64,000 bases of DNA from Fulvivirga sediminis. Lineage in GTDB: Bacteria > Bacteroidota > Bacteroidia > Cytophagales > Cyclobacteriaceae. The notes below the pieces were generated by a model. It did not search any database, was not told where the DNA came from, and was given only the letters and a program-made list of their open reading frames with translations. Positions 50,749 through 60,358 of the stretch are shown in pieces; positions within the stretch are counted from its first letter, which is position 1; every line of letters begins with the position of its first letter. Both the position numbers and the translations under genes were made by a program. The stretch spans positions 1 to 64,000 of the forward strand of contig NZ_JAESIY010000017.1 of NCBI RefSeq assembly GCF_016757215.1, read 5' to 3'.

Positions 50749-53700
50749 ATGATAAAACGCAACTACTCAAACTACTCTCAAACTGCCTGCAAGGCAACAA
50801 ACTATACCAGGTGGTATAAACGATGGCTTTATAGCCTTTTAATATTTTCGGCTTCCATAGTCGGATATGAGTCGCATGCACAAACAGATATTACTAATAC
50901 TTATCTCTCAAATCCAGGGTTTGATATCAATTGTAATTATCTAGCGGGAAATTCCAATTCCATTTCCTCTTCAGCACCGCCATTAACTAATAATGTAAGT
51001 GGGTGGAATCTTGCCTCTGCCACTAGTTGGGGAGCCGTAGGTACCTTTGAATTTGGCTGGCAAGGCCTGTTGAATGGAAGTCAGGTGCCAGCCGCCGGTG
51101 CTAATGGCGCCAGTGGCTCAGGACAGGGGGCGCTCGGAACCACTATTGGTTGGGGAGGTGATATTGTCTACAGCCAGGCCGTTACCTTGCCAGCCGGATT
51201 ATATGAAATGAAGGTGGTAAGCACTTTTGTGGGAGCCAATACCATTGCCGCTAACTTAACAGGCTGGGTGGCCAATGATGGCAGCAGTGCGTTATCTGAT
51301 TTTACGTCTAGTTCCACCTCAGGAAACTGGACCACTACCACCATTTCGTTTCGTTTAACCAGCCAAACTGCTGGTAATATTCAGGTGGGAGTAAGAGGTG
51401 GAAATTCTGGAACCGGCTCTAACGCCAAGGTTTTTACCGATGAAGTAAAGCTGTACAGTCTTACTGTTACCAAAGTGGAATTACAGTCTCTGGTAGATCA
51501 GGCCAATACTATGATAGTCAAGCCTGAGCCTGTACCAGCAGGGTCAACGGTATATGCTGAACTGCAAGCAGAGTTGAATACTGCGCAGGCAGTTCTTAAT
51601 AATGCATCAGCTGGAGCAGGTGATATTCTAAAGGCTGAGGACGCTATGAATGTTGCTATTTTGAAAGTGGAACAAGATGTTTACAGTGCTTCGCTTACCG
51701 TTTATGATAATTACAGTGCTACTATGCCCACCTTTAGTGATAGTGTAAAACTAACTGGTGTAGGCCAGATTACGCTGACCTCATCATCAGCCCCCATTGT
51801 AGGTGGTGTTATTGATTTTGCAACTACCGATACTTGGGTGTATTTCCCCAATATGGTTCCTTCCGCAGTGGTTAATGGGCCACTAGCTCATATGACAATA
51901 GAGGGTAAGGCTCCTGTTTTGGGGGATAATATTAGGGTAACTAATTACTTGGAAGGAGCCATGGTAATGGCGCACGCAAGTGACTATGCAGCATTAACGG
52001 TATACGCAGAAGGAAGTCAAACAGGTTCATCTATGGATTTGGTCATCAACCAGCATTATAAAACGGCTGAGCTTGGTGCTATGAATGATAATATTGAGTC
52101 TTTTATACTGAGAAGAGGCTATATGGCCACATTTGCAGCTAACGCCGATGGTACCGGAGGTAGCAGAGTGTACATAGCTGATGATACAGATGTGATTATA
52201 GACGAAATGCCAGAAGGGCTGGTAAATACTACTTCTATGGTGGTAGTAAGGCAATGGAGATGGACTACCAAAAAAGGATGGAGAGGTAGTGTAGCCGATG
52301 CTGACCGATTCAATTGTGGTTCATTTTATGATTACAATAATGCCGATTATGGTACTTTGGATAGGGAATATGTGCCTATGAGGCATAATCCTAATTGGAA
52401 TTCTTATGATAACTTCCATGATAAATATTCATGTACGCACGCCTTGGGCTATAATGAGCCTGATAACTCGGTGGATGATGGCTTTAGCACTGTGGCAGAT
52501 GCCATTGCTGCCTGGCCGGCTATGATGGAATCAGGTTTGAGATTGGGAGCACCTGCCACTACTGATGGTGGTTTATCCTGGACTTATGAATTTATGAATC
52601 AGGCAGATGCGCGAGGCTATCGTGTGGACTTTGTGGCATGGCATTTTTATAGGGCCAATCATACAGCACAGCAGCTTTATAATCAGTTATTAGCTGTTCA
52701 TAACAATACTGGTCGCCCCATTTGGATTACCGAGTTTAACAATGGCTGCAACTGGACCTATAATGGTAACGAGCCTGGTGTGGATGAAAACGCTGAGGTG
52801 ATTCAGGAATTCATTGCCATGCTGGAAGATGCTCCCTTTGTGGAGAGATATTATGTGTGGGATGGCTGCAATGAAACCTTAAGAATGACTAATTCAGGCA
52901 CAGGGGAGTTGTACCCTGCAGGTGAGGCTTACAAAAACCAGGTGTCTACCATGGCCTATTCAGATGATTTTTATAATTCTCCCGTCACCAAAACCATCCA
53001 AGAAAATGAAGCAGGATTTTGCGGTGTAGATGGCACTATCGACACAGACTACGCTTACACAGGATCAGGAGCGGCCAACACTACCAACGAAGTAGGCAGC
53101 GGTATCGACTATAAAATCAATTTTATGGCCGATGGTACCGAAACACTTACCATTCGCTATGCTTCAGCCACTGATCGTCCTGGAAATATTTTGGTAAATG
53201 GTAGCGTGGTGGCCAGCCTGCCCTTTCTTTCTACCGGCGGCTTTGGCAATTATTTAGAGGCCTCTGTTAATATTCCGGTTCAGATAGGAACAACTGATAT
53301 CAGAATAGAAGCTACTAGCGATGAGGGGCTAGGCAATGTAGACTATATAGAGATCACGGGCGGTTACCCTGCCAGCTGTGAGTCTAACCCGTCATATCCA
53401 CTGATTATATCTGCCTCTGAAGAAGAGGAGGGGAACCCAGCTACTAATATACTTGATGGCAATGATGCCGATAATTCAAGATGGTCTGCATTCGGCTTTC
53501 CGCAAACCGTTATCATTGACTATGGCGAAATTAAAAGGATCACCGGAACGAGGGTTTCCACCTACCAGGATAGAGCCTATCAGTTCACTGTAGAGCTGTC
53601 TGATAATCTGTATTTCACTAATTCCTATGTGGTAGATCGTAGTAACAATACTAGCAACGCACAGCCAATTTCTGATAATTTTTCTGAAAAATCAGCTCGC

Positions 53701-54066
53701 TATGTTAGAATTACCATCACAGGAGCGTCCGGATATACAGGGACATGGTCGAGTCTTACAGAATTTGACATTGTGGAGAATTCCTCGAATACTACAGCTA
53801 AGTCTGGTAATGCCATGCTTGAAAATGCTGACAATGGCATGAAGATCTATCCTAATCCTGCTAGTGACGTGTTAAATGTCAATTTATCAGATGATTATAG
53901 CGGAGCAGAACTAAGCATCTATAATAATTTTGGGCGTATGGTTATGAAAAAAGATGCCCTTCAGGCAAAGGATCAAATTAATATTTCTGCACTACAAGCG
54001 GGTATATATTATATTAAAATCTCTCATCAAGGACGAGAAGAGAATTACAGCTTTATCAAGCAATAA
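50749..54066 (+). CDS. T9SS-exported multidomain GH128-like glycan hydrolase
   Basis: 1105 aa. After a signal peptide (to ~SHAQ, 45) come a beta-sandwich N-terminal region (~50-240), a linker with a helical repeat, another beta-rich module (~310-480), then a GH128-like TIM barrel (~490-750): acid/base Glu570 in ALGYNEPDNS and nucleophile Glu662 in PIWITEFNNG, with GAPATTDGG and FVAWHFY between. Next a CBM6-like module (YKINFMADGTETLTIRYAS ... VDYIEITGG), an F5/8-type C (discoidin) domain (SASEEEEGNPATNILDGND ... RYVRITITG) and a T9SS type A sorting domain (IYPNPASDVLNV). Probably cleaves a beta-1,3-glucan-type polymer outside the cell; the exact substrate is inference. Confidence 0.82.
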   Translation: MIKRNYSNYSQTACKATNYTRWYKRWLYSLLIFSASIVGYESHAQTDITNTYLSNPGFDINCNYLAGNSNSISSSAPPLTNNVSGWNLASATSWGAVGTFEFGWQGLLNGSQVPAAGANGASGSGQGALGTTIGWGGDIVYSQAVTLPAGLYEMKVVSTFVGANTIAANLTGWVANDGSSALSDFTSSSTSGNWTTTTISFRLTSQTAGNIQVGVRGGNSGTGSNAKVFTDEVKLYSLTVTKVELQSLVDQANTMIVKPEPVPAGSTVYAELQAELNTAQAVLNNASAGAGDILKAEDAMNVAILKVEQDVYSASLTVYDNYSATMPTFSDSVKLTGVGQITLTSSSAPIVGGVIDFATTDTWVYFPNMVPSAVVNGPLAHMTIEGKAPVLGDNIRVTNYLEGAMVMAHASDYAALTVYAEGSQTGSSMDLVINQHYKTAELGAMNDNIESFILRRGYMATFAANADGTGGSRVYIADDTDVIIDEMPEGLVNTTSMVVVRQWRWTTKKGWRGSVADADRFNCGSFYDYNNADYGTLDREYVPMRHNPNWNSYDNFHDKYSCTHALGYNEPDNSVDDGFSTVADAIAAWPAMMESGLRLGAPATTDGGLSWTYEFMNQADARGYRVDFVAWHFYRANHTAQQLYNQLLAVHNNTGRPIWITEFNNGCNWTYNGNEPGVDENAEVIQEFIAMLEDAPFVERYYVWDGCNETLRMTNSGTGELYPAGEAYKNQVSTMAYSDDFYNSPVTKTIQENEAGFCGVDGTIDTDYAYTGSGAANTTNEVGSGIDYKINFMADGTETLTIRYASATDRPGNILVNGSVVASLPFLSTGGFGNYLEASVNIPVQIGTTDIRIEATSDEGLGNVDYIEITGGYPASCESNPSYPLIISASEEEEGNPATNILDGNDADNSRWSAFGFPQTVIIDYGEIKRITGTRVSTYQDRAYQFTVELSDNLYFTNSYVVDRSNNTSNAQPISDNFSEKSARYVRITITGASGYTGTWSSLTEFDIVENSSNTTAKSGNAMLENADNGMKIYPNPASDVLNVNLSDDYSGAELSIYNNFGRMVMKKDALQAKDQINISALQAGIYYIKISHQGREENYSFIKQ

Positions 54067-54090
54067 TTAGATCAAAGCTTTAAGCTAAAA

Positions 54091-54120
54091 AGGCAGGCCA
54101 TTATGTGCCTGTCTTTTTTT
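54091..54120 (+). terminator. intrinsic terminator after the GH128-like gene
   Basis: aggcaggc (54091-54098) pairs with gcctgtct (54107-54114; one G-T) around an 8-base loop and is followed by seven T residues. Confidence 0.85.
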
Positions 54121-54351
54121 GTTTTTCCTTATATGAACTCGGATATAGGTTTCAAAGCGTAACTTGTGGCACATCGGTTCATCAGCATTTTTTGTATGTT
54201 CCTTAGCAAGTTATATCTGTCTCTCTGCCTGAGAGGCGCAAAGGTCATGGAACATAACCAAATCTCTAACATATAGGAATTAAATTGGCCCTAAACTTCT
54301 AATTTCATTATCCAACTACTTATATTACGCTTGTGCTCACTCAATAAAACA

Positions 54352-55245
54352 ATGCAGAAGAGAGTTAAATTTGATTTTGAACTACACTTTACCAATGGCG
54401 GAAGTATCAACGGCCAGGATTTCCAGCTTGATATTTATGGAAATGACATTTCCGACAAAGAACTTGCTGATCACCTAGTGAAGGATCTTAGGCTAGTGAT
54501 GGTGGGACCAACAAAAATATTCAATAAAGTCATTTTGGAGGAACAGCATGAACAGAAATCAATCAGACAAAGCAATCCATCTGATATGTTGATCGATTTA
54601 AGCCATACGATCGAAGATGGCTTGGTTACTTACAAAGGGCTTCCTGCTCCAATCATTTGTGATTATTTGAGTAGAGAAGATTCAAAACAAGTTTATGAAG
54701 AAGGGACGCAATTTCAGATTGGTAAAATTGAAATGGTGGCTAATACCGGAACTTACATTGACTGTCCTTTTCACCGATATGAAAACGGTAAAGATCTTTC
54801 GCAGGTCAGTTTAGAATGTTTTGCTGACTTGGAGGCAATAATAATCAGGGTGCCACATACTCATACGAAAGAGATTACAGCTGAGTATTTGAAGAACTAT
54901 GAATTAAGAAATAGAGCTGTTCTGATTCAGACAGGTTGGGACGAGTACTGGAATACTGAGGACTACTATGAAAACAATCCTTATTTGACTGAGCAGGCTG
55001 CTGAATATTTAAGAGATTGTGCCGTGAAGTTAGTAGGAATTGACTCATATAACATTGACGATACCAAAGGGAAAAGCAGACCAGTTCACACCGTGCTATT
55101 AGGCGCAGAAATTCTCATTGTAGAGCATCTTTGTAATCTATACCTTCTGCCAGAAGAAGGGTTTACATTTAGTGCTGTTCCACCCAAATTTAAAGGTGTA
55201 GGTACATTTCCGGTAAGAGCATTTGCCAAACTGAAAAACAAGTAA
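54352..55245 (+). CDS. cyclase-family (kynurenine-formamidase-like) hydrolase with an N-terminal add-on domain
   Basis: Residues ~75-290 form the PF04199 cyclase domain: LIDLSHTIEDGLVTYKGLPAP, the metal motif NTGTYIDCPFHRYENGKDL, LIQTGWDEYW, LVGIDSYNIDD and HTVLLGAEILIVEHLCNL. The usual HxGTHxDxPxH is NxGTYxDxPxH here, two metal His replaced by Asn and Tyr, with Asp and the last His kept; this variant occurs in a subgroup. The first ~65 residues (FDFELHFTNGGSINGQDFQLDIYGNDISDKELADHLVKDL) look like a separate small domain fused in front. ATG 54352 is chosen over TTG 54331. Confidence 0.8.
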   Translation: MQKRVKFDFELHFTNGGSINGQDFQLDIYGNDISDKELADHLVKDLRLVMVGPTKIFNKVILEEQHEQKSIRQSNPSDMLIDLSHTIEDGLVTYKGLPAPIICDYLSREDSKQVYEEGTQFQIGKIEMVANTGTYIDCPFHRYENGKDLSQVSLECFADLEAIIIRVPHTHTKEITAEYLKNYELRNRAVLIQTGWDEYWNTEDYYENNPYLTEQAAEYLRDCAVKLVGIDSYNIDDTKGKSRPVHTVLLGAEILIVEHLCNLYLLPEEGFTFSAVPPKFKGVGTFPVRAFAKLKNK

Positions 55246-55523
55246 TTGGATAGAGTAAACAGGTGCAACATAAAGCGTTTAAAATGCCCAATAACACCTA
55301 AAGAACGCTCCTGACAACAGGGAGGAATGGCTAACTTCCTTTTAACAAGTGCAGACCGTATTTTCGAAGGCTTCAGGTTAATAAATGCGAATGGTCTGTA
55401 GTGTCTGAGGCTCTATTATACACAAGTTTTCAACTTACTCTTTGAATCATTAAATTTACAAACCGAATGAGCAGGGTAGTGGCTATGGGGCAACGCTGCC
55501 TATGGCTGAAATTTTAATAAATA

Positions 55524-56471
55524 ATGTTTACAGTAGAAGTAAAAAGTGAAAGAAAAGAAGATATCTGTCTATTAATAAAAGTTGATAATCATTCTTTCAA
55601 CTATTTATGTGATTGTGGAGAAGCTAAGGCGCTTACGGTGAAAGAATGCCAGGATACTAAGGCTGTTTTTTTGAGTCATACCCACATCGATCATTTTTTT
55701 AACTTTGATGCTTTATTAAGACATCAAATAGGTACTGGCAGAAAGGTCATTATTTGTGGGCCAAGTGGAATAGCTAATCAGGTTCAAAATAGAATAAAGA
55801 GTTATTGCTGGAACTTGATAGAAGAAGGGGCCATTAGCTACGAAATTCGCGAAATCCAAGGAGACAAGAGCTACAGGGCAGTAAACCTAAACCCTCCATT
55901 ATGGAATCAAGATTTTATAGGAGACTTTAATGCCAATCAAGTTTTTATTGAGAAAGATTTTGACGTTGAGTTTGAAATTCTAGACCATAAAACCGATTCA
56001 ATAGCTTATTTATTTAAGGCTGTCGATAAAACTAAAATTGAACTGCATGAAGATTTTAAAGGTGGGAAATGGGTCTCAGATTTGAAAAAAGCTTTCGATG
56101 AAAATGATGAGACAGCTTCTATCTTAATTGACGGCAAGGAGTATGTTGCCAAAGATCTTTTTCCTATGATAAAAGTAGAGACAGGTAAAAAGGTCGGCGT
56201 CATCATGGATCATGCAGCTAGTTCAGAAAACCATTCAAAAATAAGGGATAAGTTTAGGGGTTGTGATGAAGTGTATATTGAGTGTTTTTACAAAGATGAA
56301 GACAAGGAATTAGCTGAAAAGAATCATCATAGTTATGCCTCCATGTCAGGGAAAATAATGAAAGAATGTGACGTTAAACATGCTATTCCGGTACACTTTT
56401 CTCGTAAATATAATGAGAATGAAGTTGAAGAGTTAGTAGCTCAGTTTGAGTTAGCAAAAGGCATTTCCTAA
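55524..56471 (+). CDS. metallo-beta-lactamase-fold hydrolase (RNase Z-like)
   Basis: The zinc motif LSHTHIDHFFNFD gives His52, His54, Asp56 and His57; later metal ligands are likely in MDHAASSENH and PVHFSRKY. The arrangement resembles RNase Z/ElaC-like proteins without the exosite arm, 315 aa, cytoplasmic. Whether it cuts RNA or a small ester is not decidable. It is followed 57 bases later by a GNAT gene on the same strand. Confidence 0.8.
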   Translation: MFTVEVKSERKEDICLLIKVDNHSFNYLCDCGEAKALTVKECQDTKAVFLSHTHIDHFFNFDALLRHQIGTGRKVIICGPSGIANQVQNRIKSYCWNLIEEGAISYEIREIQGDKSYRAVNLNPPLWNQDFIGDFNANQVFIEKDFDVEFEILDHKTDSIAYLFKAVDKTKIELHEDFKGGKWVSDLKKAFDENDETASILIDGKEYVAKDLFPMIKVETGKKVGVIMDHAASSENHSKIRDKFRGCDEVYIECFYKDEDKELAEKNHHSYASMSGKIMKECDVKHAIPVHFSRKYNENEVEELVAQFELAKGIS

Positions 56472-56528
56472 GCTAACGTTGATTTTTTTAAATAGAAAGA
56501 TATTAATTACTGGCAAAATAAGGTGTGT

Positions 56529-56981
56529 ATGACTACTATGAGCCCGGAAATAGATACAATAAAAAAGGCTGAGTACCCCGAAGTAGTGAATGTATGGGAG
56601 GCTTCGGTTAGAGCTACGCATCATTTTTTAAGAGAGGAAGATATTGAATATTTTAAACCTCTAATTTTAAATACCTATTTAGATGCCGTTGAATTAAGGT
56701 GCGTAAGAAACCATGAAAAAAGAATAATAGGATTTCTTGGTGTGGCTGAAGATAATTTAGAAATGCTATTTATTCATCCTGAATATAGAGGTCAAGGAAT
56801 TGGTAAATTGTTGTTGGACTATTCTATTGACCATTTAAATGTTACTAAAGTGGACGTAAATGAGCAGAATGAACAAGCAGTTGGATTTTACAAACATTAC
56901 GGCTTTTATATGATAGACCGTTCGGAATTAGACTCCTCAGGAAAACCTTATCCCACTTTACATATGCAATTGAAGAAGTAG
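56529..56981 (+). CDS. GNAT N-acetyltransferase
   Basis: About 150 aa with the acetyl-CoA-binding loop HPEYRGQGIGKLLLDYSI (Q/RxxGxG/A), the beta4 strand LEMLFI ahead of it and the C-terminal FYKHYGF motif. Begins VRATHHFLREEDIEYF, as in YjaB-type acetyltransferases that modify small toxic or amino compounds. ATG 56529 is chosen over GTG 56523. Confidence 0.87.
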   Translation: MTTMSPEIDTIKKAEYPEVVNVWEASVRATHHFLREEDIEYFKPLILNTYLDAVELRCVRNHEKRIIGFLGVAEDNLEMLFIHPEYRGQGIGKLLLDYSIDHLNVTKVDVNEQNEQAVGFYKHYGFYMIDRSELDSSGKPYPTLHMQLKK

Positions 56982-57556
56982 AGCTATTTGTTATTTCATG
57001 CTGATCTGAGGAGCCACTCGTCAAGAGGGGGACAAATAGGACTACAGAAGAAACAGATAAGACTTTGATTCTGAAGATGGGGCATGATTTTGATTTAGAA
57101 GGAGCTCTTAATAGGGCAGACGAAAGTATTTGGGGAAACTCTACTTTAGATAATCCATACCCTAATTTAAAATAGAAAGTTAACACTAACCTTTGTGATA
57201 CCATTTTTATTTCAAATTATCATGATCACCTCAATTTTTGTGAGCTTTTGGAATGGAATAAGAATAACCATAACCATTACCAAGCATTTCATGGAGCGTC
57301 ACACAGATAGGAACGAATACTGGAGGTGGTCTCCTGTTGTATTACAGGCTAAGATAGAAAGTGGGGGAGTAGCAGATGTACTAAACGTGCATGGGTTCTT
57401 TATTCTTTCTTGAATTCTTAAATTAGCGGGCTGAATGAAAAGTTATTCATCTTAGAGGGGTATAATTCTGCAAATTATAGGCTTAGGTTAAATATAGTAA
57501 TTATATAGATATAGGTTATGTTATATATTCTGATTTTATAAACAATAATGATAAAA
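56982..57556. other. decayed region between GNAT and lipoprotein genes
   Basis: Bases ~57030-57175 encode a C-terminal-like fragment (LKMGHDFDLEGALNRADESIWGNSTLDNPYPNLK, then stop) without a start. Coding-like debris continues to ~57410. I treat it as remnants of a lost gene; no intact feature is present, and the last ~130 bases probably contain the promoter of the following lipoprotein. Confidence 0.4.
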
Positions 57557-58180
57557 ATGAAATTTTTAAGATTAATTTATATGTTGGCTTTTGTGGGACT
57601 TTTCACACAGGCTTGTAAAACCTCCAAAACAGGAAGTACAAATGAAACAGGCTCGGCAACTCAACTGTCCATTTTTCAAAATAATAAGGAACACCGAATT
57701 AAGAAATATTCTGAAACCGCTGAATTAGATAAAAAAGAATTTTCATTGAGGTTTTATAACAAAAAATATGACGTTGAAAATAATAAATTCTATTCGGCAC
57801 AAATAGCGGCTTTTATGGATAAATCAGAATTTGATAAGGTGAAAATAGGATTAGAAATGGCTGAGTTATCTTGTTTTGAACCAGGCACTGGTATGGCTCC
57901 AGCTAGAAGTGGAATATATGAATCTCTGATTTTGACAAATACAGGACACCACTATACCTTTTATGAGAACGAAGAAAGTAAAAGGCTTAATTTGTTAGAC
58001 GACTCAGGAGACTTGGTGAAGCTGGAATTTGAGATCAACTCATTATATTACGATGGTAAGAAAGTTTCAATGACTGAAACTGATTTATCTGAATTTTATA
58101 TAGCTTTCTTAATAGATAAAAACCTGAATGGAATAATCGATCAAGGAGAGTTAAATAAGCTTACTATTAAGCTAAAGTAA
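57557..58180 (+). CDS. lipoprotein with an EF-hand-like calcium loop
   Basis: The signal ends in FTQAC (lipobox, Cys20 from the ATG at 57557). The 200-residue mature part contains no known enzyme motif; near the C-terminus DKNLNGIIDQGEL fits the D-x-N-x-N-G-x-I-x-x-x-E spacing of an EF-hand loop, suggesting Ca2+ binding. The preceding LIDKN... strand order is otherwise unremarkable. Single-gene unit with a hairpin downstream. Confidence 0.65.
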   Translation: MKFLRLIYMLAFVGLFTQACKTSKTGSTNETGSATQLSIFQNNKEHRIKKYSETAELDKKEFSLRFYNKKYDVENNKFYSAQIAAFMDKSEFDKVKIGLEMAELSCFEPGTGMAPARSGIYESLILTNTGHHYTFYENEESKRLNLLDDSGDLVKLEFEINSLYYDGKKVSMTETDLSEFYIAFLIDKNLNGIIDQGELNKLTIKLK

Positions 58181-58219
58181 ATTGCTAATATCTAATTTCC
58201 CCTATATTTTTAAACAAAA

Positions 58220-58250
58220 AGACAGTGCTGAATGACTCATGGCACTGTCT
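58220..58250 (+). terminator. hairpin terminator candidate after the EF-hand lipoprotein
   Basis: agacagtgc (58220-58228) and gcactgtct (58242-58250) form a 9-bp perfect stem; the downstream tail is only moderately T-rich (atagtttaa), the upstream side is A-rich, so it could serve both strands. The rest of 58181-58598 has no supported feature. Confidence 0.6.
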
Positions 58251-58598
58251 ATAGTTTAATTTGAGATATGATGATGTTGAAGCCATGGTTATTCTTAGTC
58301 TCAAGCTACGAACACAACATAAGGTACTATGCTATGCCACTCTTTATTCAATATAAGTACGGTAAGGCCGGAATCACCAGCAGGAAGTAAGTAGCTCTGA
58401 ATCACCCTTTTTCTGTATGTCTAACTTTTGCAGTATTCATTATCTTTTTAATGCTCATCGGGTGGAGTTAATACCTGCTGGTATTTTACTATAATCACAT
58501 AGCGTACCATCTGTACGTTTCATAAAGCCTGTTGTAATTGAGCTTAAAATATAATAATTTTAAGTTTAAAATGAATCTGGTGAAATTTCATCTTTAAT

Positions 58599-59864
58599 AT
58601 GCTCCAAATTAAAGGCTTAGTTATTTTAATATTTTCTATTCTATTTTCAGAAGACTTACTTAGTCAGAATATTACTTGTAAGATCACAGGACAAATAAGT
58701 GGTAGAGATTCTGAGAGTTTAATTTTGGTGAAAGCGCAAGAAGATGCTCGGCATAATGGAGTTAAAATACCTATTGTAGATAATCGATTTAATTATGAAC
58801 TAAAGGCTGAAAATATTGAAAAATATCAATTGATATTTGAGGATGAACTTCTAGAAGGTGCTTTTAGGCCAATTGATTTCTTTCCTGAAAATGGCACTAT
58901 TCAATTTGATTTACATTCTTTTGATGAATTTGAGAACAATGAAGTGACAGGAGGTCAGCTTACCAGTAAAATGGTGGATTTTGAGAAACAGAGAAAAGAT
59001 ACTTTTCAGCCAAAAATCCGGCCTATTGAGTTGGCCATGGACTCTCTTAAGGGTGAAGGGCTGGTGTTGAATGAAAAAGCAAAATTGTTACTATCTGCTG
59101 CCGAAAATTCTGAAAATCCTGATGACAAGAATAGACTTTTCGTTGAATTTAGAACTTTAATGAAAAATAATGAAGGCTATTCTAAGGAAGCACTAGGCTA
59201 TAAAATGAGAATAGATTCAGTTCATAAAGAAATACTGGATTGGCAAAATGAATATATTGAATCTAATCCTGACATTTTTTCTTATTCTTTATTATTAGAG
59301 ACTTTTCAGCGAAAGCAATCTTTAAAAAATAAGGTTGATATGAGCATCTTGATAAAGCTCTATTCAATGTTTGCTCATAAATATCCATCTCACCCTTATA
59401 CCAATCAGATTTATGAAATAATTGAAGCCATTAATACCATTGAGGTTGGAGGCCGTTATATTGATTTCAATGCCAACACATTAGAGGGGGAATCTGTGAG
59501 AATTTCAGAAGTCATTAAAGGTAAAATAGCCGTGATTGATCTGTGGGCTTCTTGGTGTTCGCCGTGTAGAAGGTTAAGCTTAAGTATGATCCCCGTTTAC
59601 GAGAAATATAAGGACAAAGGATTTCTTATTGTAGGTGTTGGTCGTGAATATAACAATGCGGAAAAATTTACAGTTGCCATTGAAAAAGACAAATACCCGT
59701 GGTTAAATCTAATAGAGTTGGATGATGAAAATGGTATCTGGAACAAATATAATATAGGTAATGCTGCCGGATGTACCTACCTAGTAGATAAGAATGGAGA
59801 AATTCTGGCCATTCATCCCACTGCACAAGAGATTGATAATATCTTAAAAGAAATATATAAATAA
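58599..59864 (+). CDS. TlpA-like thioredoxin-fold protein with DUF4369-type N-terminal domain
   Basis: Sec signal (to ~LLSQ), an N-terminal beta-domain (~25-110, CKITGQISGRDSESLILVKAQ) as in DUF4369, a helical middle, and a C-terminal TlpA/ResA thioredoxin domain: FNANTLEGESVRISEVIKGK, WASWCSPCRRL with redox Cys320/Cys323, and the cis-Pro region AGCTYLVDKNGEI. Expected to work as a periplasmic thiol-disulfide oxidoreductase. A small gene follows 47 bases later and may be co-transcribed. Confidence 0.88.
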   Translation: MLQIKGLVILIFSILFSEDLLSQNITCKITGQISGRDSESLILVKAQEDARHNGVKIPIVDNRFNYELKAENIEKYQLIFEDELLEGAFRPIDFFPENGTIQFDLHSFDEFENNEVTGGQLTSKMVDFEKQRKDTFQPKIRPIELAMDSLKGEGLVLNEKAKLLLSAAENSENPDDKNRLFVEFRTLMKNNEGYSKEALGYKMRIDSVHKEILDWQNEYIESNPDIFSYSLLLETFQRKQSLKNKVDMSILIKLYSMFAHKYPSHPYTNQIYEIIEAINTIEVGGRYIDFNANTLEGESVRISEVIKGKIAVIDLWASWCSPCRRLSLSMIPVYEKYKDKGFLIVGVGREYNNAEKFTVAIEKDKYPWLNLIELDDENGIWNKYNIGNAAGCTYLVDKNGEILAIHPTAQEIDNILKEIYK

Positions 59865-59911
59865 GACGAAGTAATGGTAACTCTAACATAATTTCGGAGA
59901 GGTGTAATATA

Positions 59912-60133
59912 ATGGAAACTATGACCTTAAGTGACCTACATGAAATTTTGGATAAAATTCAAATTGCTAGTTTATATACTTCTGGTAAGAAGGAATTGAG
60001 AACTCTAGTGGAGAAAGTTGAGCATGGCTCTCTGTTTGTTGAAGATCTAGGTAAAGAGCTAAATACTTATCAAGAATTGCAAGAATTAATAAATGATTAT
60101 GATTCAAGCATTAAAATAAAAGAAATCATTTGA
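59912..60133 (+). CDS. small helical protein (73 aa)
   Basis: A short, acidic, fully helical-looking protein (LHEILDKIQIASLYTSGKKELRTLVEKVEHG ...) without signal peptide or known domain. Located in line with the TlpA-like gene. Codon use looks ordinary, and there is no overlapping gene; I consider it probably real but unproven. Confidence 0.45.
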   Translation: METMTLSDLHEILDKIQIASLYTSGKKELRTLVEKVEHGSLFVEDLGKELNTYQELQELINDYDSSIKIKEII

Positions 60134-60358
60134 ATGATTATTGACTGAAGTCCGCCTACCTAGCCACTTATTGGAAATCGCTCTAGCCAGTAAACCTCCT
60201 ACTTATGTCCTCATAAGAACTACCCTAGTCTCACACTCACTACTCAAGAAGAAGATTTTTTGGAATAGGAAAAGGTATGATATCAATCATAATTTTATTT
60301 TATGATAAAATCAATTATTTATATTAATTTGACATATCCTTAACCTAACACTTATACC

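Noticed and set aside
57195-57413. 72-aa ORF in the decayed region after the GNAT gene
   Set aside because: Different frames in the same stretch look equally coding-like; no start context or homology signal; read as debris.
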